Positions 5,000 to 9,042 of a stretch of 9,042 nucleotides of DNA are shown here, piece by piece. The position numbers and the translations under genes are program-made. The notes beneath the pieces were generated by a model. It had not been told where the DNA came from. It did not search any database and saw only the letters and a list, made by a program, of their open reading frames with translations. Source of the stretch: WTAW01 sp964406575 (GTDB lineage Bacteria > Acidobacteriota > Aminicenantia > Aminicenantales > Aminicenantaceae); NCBI GenBank assembly GCA_964406575.1, contig CAYOSH010000071.1:1-9042 (forward strand). The letters run 5' to 3'. Every line of letters starts with the position of its first letter. The first letter of the stretch is position 1.

Positions 5000-6339
5000 T
5001 TAAGGAGCTCCTGTTCACTCTGGGACAAAACAACTGAAAAAATGTCCAGCGCTTTATCCACTTGATCTTTGTCAATAACCAAAGGAGGAGCAAATCGGAT
5101 GACACTTTCTCCGCATGGAAGAAGCAAGAGCCCTTTTTGAAAGGCCTTATTGGCAATTTTATCTGTTGTAAGACCTGCTGGATCTCGAGTTTTTCTACTC
5201 TTCACCATCTCGACGCCGATCATCAATCCTTTCCCGCGGACATCCCCGATAAGAGGATGTGATTTTTGAAGTTTCTTCAGCCCTGATAACAAACGGTGAC
5301 CCATCTTAGCTGCGTTCACCATCAATCCCTCTTCAAGCAGGTCTAGAGTTGCGAGTGCCGCCTCGCATGCCACTGGATTTCCTCCAAACGTGCTGCCGTG
5401 GGTTCCCGCCTCCCATTTCATATATTTTTTCTTGGCAACAACAGCTCCCAGAGGAAGACCGGAGGCCAATCCCTTAGCAAGAAGCACAACATCAGGCTCA
5501 ACGCCATAATGCTCGATCGCTAAAAACTTACCGGTCCGGCCCATCCCAGATTGTATTTCATCGACAACGAAGAGAATGCCATGTCGGTCTGTGAATTCTC
5601 TCAATTTCTGATGAAACTCGATCGGTGGAACCACATATCCCCCCTCACCCAAGATGGGCTCAACAAAAACCGCTGCGATTTCATCAGGACCGAAATGCGA
5701 CTGGCATAAGACCTTTTCGATTGCATCTGCGCAATAAATGCCACAGGATCTGTATTTGAGATTATACGCACAACGGAAGCAGTATCCATAGGGAATGTGG
5801 TAGACTCCGGGCATAAAAGGGCCAAAAAATCGTCTCTGTTTAGATTTACTTGCTGTCAGACTCAACGCACCCATCGTTCTTCCATGGAAGGCTCCGTGGA
5901 AAGCGATGATGTAAGGTCTTTTGGTATCGTAATGCGCAAGTTTAATAGCTGTTTCAACCGCTTCAGCCCCAGAATTGTTCAAAAAGACACTTTTTTCACC
6001 CGATATTGGTGTGATTTTAGCAAGTCGTTCAATGAGGTTGGCAAAGGAGGGATAGTAAAAGTCTGTCGAGCAAATATGGAAAAATTTATCACTCTGTTTT
6101 TTAACAGCATTGACAACCTTCGGGTGGCTGTACCCCGTAATGTTCACGGCAATTCCAGCCATCATATCCAAAAAATGATTCCCATCCACATCCACCACAA
6201 CAGACCCCTCCCCTCTTTCGACGACAAGAGGATATTCTTTAATATAGGAGCTCGAGGCATATTTATTATCTTTCGAAAGTATCTTTCTTGCTTTTTTCCC
6301 GGGTAATTCAGTCCTGATTAATGGGGCTTTTAATGGCAT
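4996..6339 (-). CDS. class III (fold type I) PLP aminotransferase, omega-amino acid/ornithine type, 447 aa
   Basis: This enzyme transfers a terminal amino group (GABA, 5-aminovalerate, ornithine or similar) to a 2-oxoacid, yielding a semialdehyde. PLP sites are visible. NNSGAEAVETAIKLA (121-135) is the phosphate-binding region. FHGAFHGRTMGALS (147-160) is a conserved block. VVDEIQSGMGRTG (258-270) holds Asp260, which contacts the pyridine nitrogen. LLAKGLASGLPLGAVV (286-301) has the Schiff-base Lys289, and GSTFGGNPVACEAALA (315-330) follows. Between about 183 and 203 is a four-cysteine insert (Cys187, 190, 199, 203), which I recall from a subgroup of archaeal and bacterial ornithine/GABA-type enzymes. 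The start is ATG at 6339 with AAGGAG 6 bases upstream. The 12-base gap to the thiolase stop and the ATGA overlap with the CoA-transferase place it mid-operon. With the dehydrogenase it forms an amino acid to semialdehyde to acid pair. Confidence 0.9.
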   Translation of the reverse strand: MPLKAPLIRTELPGKKARKILSKDNKYASSSYIKEYPLVVERGEGSVVVDVDGNHFLDMMAGIAVNITGYSHPKVVNAVKKQSDKFFHICSTDFYYPSFANLIERLAKITPISGEKSVFLNNSGAEAVETAIKLAHYDTKRPYIIAFHGAFHGRTMGALSLTASKSKQRRFFGPFMPGVYHIPYGYCFRCAYNLKYRSCGIYCADAIEKVLCQSHFGPDEIAAVFVEPILGEGGYVVPPIEFHQKLREFTDRHGILFVVDEIQSGMGRTGKFLAIEHYGVEPDVVLLAKGLASGLPLGAVVAKKKYMKWEAGTHGSTFGGNPVACEAALATLDLLEEGLMVNAAKMGHRLLSGLKKLQKSHPLIGDVRGKGLMIGVEMVKSRKTRDPAGLTTDKIANKAFQKGLLLLPCGESVIRFAPPLVIDKDQVDKALDIFSVVLSQSEQELLK

Positions 6340-6342
6340 GAC

Positions 6343-6358
6343 AGTCTCCTTTCAGACT
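6343..6358 (-). promoter_or_regulatory. small hairpin over the aminotransferase ribosome site
   Basis: On the minus strand AGTCT-GAAAGG-AGACT can form a 5-bp stem. It spans the thiolase stop codon and includes the AAGGAG ribosome site partly in the loop. It could make aminotransferase translation depend on ribosomes finishing the thiolase gene. The stem is short, so chance is a real possibility. Confidence 0.25.
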
Positions 6359-7548
6359 CTTTTCACCAGAAGAGACATCCCCTGTCCTCCGCTCACACAG
6401 AGCGTGGCCAGTCCTAGCTCTTTATTTTCTTGAATAAGGCTGTGAAGCAGCGTCACGGTGATTTTGGCACCCGTACATCCGATCGGATGTCCAAGGGCGA
6501 TCGCTCCTCCCCTGATATTTCTCTTCTGCGTATTCCATTTCAGTTCGCGCTCAACAGCCAGAACCTGGGCTGCGAACGCTTCATTGACCTCAATAAGGTC
6601 AATGTCTGATAAGTTTAAATTGTTTATTTTCAACAACTTAATAGTTGCCGGCACAGGGCCGATCCCCATCTCTTTAGGGTCTACGCCAGCTGACGTGGCG
6701 GACACGACCTCTGCCATGGGCTCCAAACCTAAGACCTTGGCATGCTCTGATGTTGTTAGAACAAGAGCAGCAGCCCCATCCGTCAATCCGGATGAGTTGC
6801 CCGCAGTTACAGTGCCTCCCTCTTTAAATACCGTTGGCAATTTTGCCAGTTTCTCCAACGTTGTCTCTGGCCTGGGATGTTCATCGGTTGTCACCAGAGT
6901 CTCATTTCCTTTTCTGTCCTTTATCTTAATTGGAACGATCTCCTCGTCGAATTTTCTCCCTTCCATGGCCTTTTTGGCTTTTATCTGGCTTTCGTAGGCG
7001 TATTCATCCTGCTCTTTGCGCGAAATCTTATACTTTGCAGCTAAAATCTCCGCTGTTTCCCCCATGATCATATCTGCCAGGGGACAAAACAACCCGTCTC
7101 TGTACATGCCATCAATAAGCACACCGTCCCCCAGCCTGTAACCCCACCTTGCCCCGTCCAGAAAATAGGGAATTTGCGACATGTTCTCGATACCGCCAAC
7201 CAAGACAATCCTGTTCTCTCCGAGGAGCAGAGACTGATATCCTAAGCTGATAGCCTTGATCCCGGAGGCACAGGCTTTGTTCACCGTAAACGCTGGCTTT
7301 TCTACGGGGATTCCTGTCCTGAAGAGGATCTGACGGGCAGGATTGGGCCCGTTCCCCGCTTGGCGTGCCTGGCCGAAAATGACCTCGTCAATCTCCGAAG
7401 CAGGGACTTTCGCCCTCTTGAGGGCTTCTCGGGAAGCGATTGTTCCAAGCGTGACAGCACTTGTGTTTTTGAAACTCCCACCATATTTCCCGACAGGAGT
7501 CCTCACAGCACTCAGAATAACGACTTTGTTTACCTTTTTGATCACCAC
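6352..7548 (-). CDS. thiolase, acetyl-CoA C-acetyltransferase type, 398 aa
   Basis: A degradative/biosynthetic-type thiolase that cleaves acetoacetyl-CoA or a longer 3-oxoacyl-CoA with CoA. The acyl-accepting Cys93 lies in NKACASGIKAI, the NEAFA box at about 322-326, His354 in ALGHPIGCTGAK, and the second catalytic Cys384 in LCVSGGQGMS. Spacing matches the well-known acetoacetyl-CoA thiolases. The last box has Ser where Gly is usual (C-V-S-G-G-Q-G), a conservative change. The start is GTG: two adjacent GTG codons (7548 and 7545) follow an in-frame TGA, and AGGAG is 4 or 7 bases upstream respectively. The second is better spaced and would give 397 residues. It lies 30 bases after the dehydrogenase stop and 12 bases before the aminotransferase, inside the operon. 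Exact chain-length preference is unknown. Confidence 0.93.
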   Translation of the reverse strand: MVIKKVNKVVILSAVRTPVGKYGGSFKNTSAVTLGTIASREALKRAKVPASEIDEVIFGQARQAGNGPNPARQILFRTGIPVEKPAFTVNKACASGIKAISLGYQSLLLGENRIVLVGGIENMSQIPYFLDGARWGYRLGDGVLIDGMYRDGLFCPLADMIMGETAEILAAKYKISRKEQDEYAYESQIKAKKAMEGRKFDEEIVPIKIKDRKGNETLVTTDEHPRPETTLEKLAKLPTVFKEGGTVTAGNSSGLTDGAAALVLTTSEHAKVLGLEPMAEVVSATSAGVDPKEMGIGPVPATIKLLKINNLNLSDIDLIEVNEAFAAQVLAVERELKWNTQKRNIRGGAIALGHPIGCTGAKITVTLLHSLIQENKELGLATLCVSGGQGMSLLVKRV

Positions 7549-7578
7549 TCATCTCCTTTGACACCATCTCCAGTCATC

Positions 7579-9042
7579 CTACTTCATCACTGTATGGCTC
7601 TGTTCCCGCATGAACTGCTGCACATAATAAGGACCGCAGCCTCCTTTACCCGTGGACCCTGATTTTTTCCACCCGCAGAAGGACTGGACTCCCGGCCACG
7701 CTCCGGTTGTCGCCCCCGAACGTCTGTTGGCGTACAAGACTCCTGTTTCGATCTCATCGAAGAAAAACTGTATTTCCCCCTCATCCTTTGAAAAAATGCC
7801 CGCTGTCAAGCCGTAGTTGACCTTGTTGCATTCGGCGACCGCCTCCTTAAGGGAATCTACAGAAGTCTCGACCAGAAAAGGCAGGAACAACTCTTCATAG
7901 AATATTCTGTGATCCTTCGGAAAACCCGTGACCAAGGTTGGTTCCACAAAATATCCTTTTTTAAAATCCCCCTCTGAGAGGACATTCCCTCCTATAAGAA
8001 TTTTCCCCTCTGCCCGGCTAATATCTGCCCAAGCTTTGAACGTCTCCATCGCACTTTGATTGATGAGCGGCCCCAGATAAACATCCCGCTCAGCAGGATC
8101 CCCTATCCTGATCTTCTGAATGTGAGCGATGAGTTTATCCAAGAATTCAGCCTCGACCTTTTTATGGACATACACCCGGGAACAGGCACTGCATTTCTGT
8201 CCGCCCAAACCATAGGCGGATTTCATCACTCCCTCTGCTGCCTTATCGAGGTCCGCACTCTCTGTTACGATCGCAGGATTTTTCCCGCCCATCTCCAAGA
8301 AGCAAGGTCTAACGTACTGGCGACTGAAGCCGTTGTATATTTTTAATCCCACTTCCGAAGAGCCAGTAAAGACCAAACCTGAGATCTTTGTGTTTTGAAA
8401 AATTACATCCTGGAAGTTTCCTCCAGGGCCCGTGATGAAATTGAAGACTCCCTCAGGGATTCCCGCATCTCTATACACCTCGTAGAGCTTAAGGCCGCTG
8501 AGCGGTGTATCCGAGGAGGGCTTATAAACGGCCGTATTGCCTGCTACGAGAACTCCGGCACTCATCCCTGCAGCCAAAGCCAAAGGAAAGTTGAACGGTG
8601 AAATCACCATCCACACGCCATAAGGCTTAAGAACACTCTCTGTGTCTTCATTGGGACTTAAACGCTTCATGGAACGGACAAACCCTTTGGCTTCCTCCAT
8701 TTGCAGACAATAATACCGGATGAGATCGGCCGATTCTTCGACGTCTCCCATTGATTCAAACCGGCTTTTTCCTGCCTCAATGCTCATGATCGCTGCGAGC
8801 TCGTATTTTCTCTCGCTAATGAGCTCTGCAGCCCTTCTCATAATTTTGATGCGTTCCCGGTAGTCCATGTTCCGCCAAGCCCTGAAAGCTCCATGCGCTG
8901 CATCTACGGCTTCACTAAGTGCATCGGCCGTACCCTTTTGGAAATACCCTACGACGATCTCCGTATCGGTTGGACTGATATTTTTGAATTCTTCAAAACC
9001 TGTGATTTTTTTGCCCGCGATATAGATCGGGTAGGATTGTCC
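7579..9042 (-). CDS. NAD(P)-dependent aldehyde dehydrogenase, glutamate-semialdehyde (P5C) dehydrogenase-like, 5' partial
   Basis: It oxidises an aldehyde, probably a semialdehyde from the adjacent aminotransferase, to the acid. The frame stays open to the window edge, giving 487 visible residues, so the internal ATG at 8868 is not the start. The extra 58 residues begin GQSYPIYIAGKKITGFEEF and include the normal ALDH N-terminal strand (YIAGKKI). In visible numbering, SPFNFP holds the oxyanion Asn151, FTGSSEVG (225-232) is the cofactor loop, LEMGGKNP gives the general base Glu250, and GQKCSACSR gives the nucleophile Cys284. The GQKCSACSR box and the C-terminal GWKKSGSTGKGG stretch resemble P5C dehydrogenases such as RocA/PruA. 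Judged against that family, some 20-30 residues are missing. In EELFLPFL (325-332 of the ATG-8868 numbering) Leu replaces the common Gly of EExFGP. Glutarate-semialdehyde or other substrates remain possible. Confidence 0.9.
   Translation of the reverse strand, partial: GQSYPIYIAGKKITGFEEFKNISPTDTEIVVGYFQKGTADALSEAVDAAHGAFRAWRNMDYRERIKIMRRAAELISERKYELAAIMSIEAGKSRFESMGDVEESADLIRYYCLQMEEAKGFVRSMKRLSPNEDTESVLKPYGVWMVISPFNFPLALAAGMSAGVLVAGNTAVYKPSSDTPLSGLKLYEVYRDAGIPEGVFNFITGPGGNFQDVIFQNTKISGLVFTGSSEVGLKIYNGFSRQYVRPCFLEMGGKNPAIVTESADLDKAAEGVMKSAYGLGGQKCSACSRVYVHKKVEAEFLDKLIAHIQKIRIGDPAERDVYLGPLINQSAMETFKAWADISRAEGKILIGGNVLSEGDFKKGYFVEPTLVTGFPKDHRIFYEELFLPFLVETSVDSLKEAVAECNKVNYGLTAGIFSKDEGEIQFFFDEIETGVLYANRRSGATTGAWPGVQSFCGWKKSGSTGKGGCGPYYVQQFMREQSHTVMK

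Noticed and set aside
6458..6997. Long plus-strand open frames opposite the thiolase, aminotransferase, parA and parB genes
   Set aside because: They lie wholly antisense to well-identified genes, have no recognisable motifs or ribosome sites, and reflect codon bias of the true strand.
7579..8868. Aldehyde dehydrogenase starting at the ATG at 8868
   Set aside because: The frame continues upstream to the window edge with a typical ALDH N-terminal sequence (PIYIAGKKI), so 8868 is an internal methionine.

Overview
The window is a bacterial chromosome segment. Nearly everything is coded on the minus strand. Three blocks can be read. (1) Positions 9042 down to 3266 hold five closely packed metabolic genes in transcription order: an aldehyde dehydrogenase of the glutamate-semialdehyde/P5C type (5' end cut by the window edge), a thiolase, a class III aminotransferase, and the alpha and beta subunits of a glutaconate-type (class I) CoA-transferase. 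Gaps are 30, 12, -4 and 57 bases, so this looks like one operon. (2) Positions 3105 to 1521 hold a parA-parB pair overlapping by 14 bases. It is preceded by its own promoter and by a perfect 26-bp palindrome, a candidate parS site, operator or terminator stem. (3) Positions 1318 to 425 hold a HEPN-domain gene with its own compact promoter. It converges on the 3' end of an unidentified plus-strand gene at the left edge.

The five enzymes fit amino-acid fermentation. A terminal amino group is removed by the aminotransferase, the semialdehyde is oxidised by the dehydrogenase, the acid is activated by the CoA-transferase, and a C4 beta-ketoacyl-CoA is split by the thiolase. The best fits are the 5-aminovalerate (lysine) to glutarate to glutaryl-CoA route, or ornithine to glutamate followed by the hydroxyglutarate/glutaconate route. 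The sequence does not decide between them, and the middle steps (acyl-CoA dehydrogenase or decarboxylase, enoyl-CoA hydratase, 3-hydroxyacyl-CoA dehydrogenase) are not in the window.

The organism is probably an anaerobic or facultative amino-acid-using bacterium of moderate GC. The ParB lacks the usual GLG(K/R)GL N-terminus and instead carries an SVRMRHD-type N-terminus. I associate this loosely with deep-branching groups such as Acidobacteriota/Aminicenantes or Desulfobacterota, but this is weak. Base composition drops by eye from about 47% GC in the catabolic genes to about 25-35% in the left 1.4 kb, which marks the HEPN gene and its neighbour as likely accessory DNA.

The items most worth a second look are the perfect palindrome in front of parA, which differs from canonical parS, and an octamer from its arms that recurs inside the HEPN promoter. 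No transposase, tRNA, rRNA, CRISPR array or complete defence system was seen.
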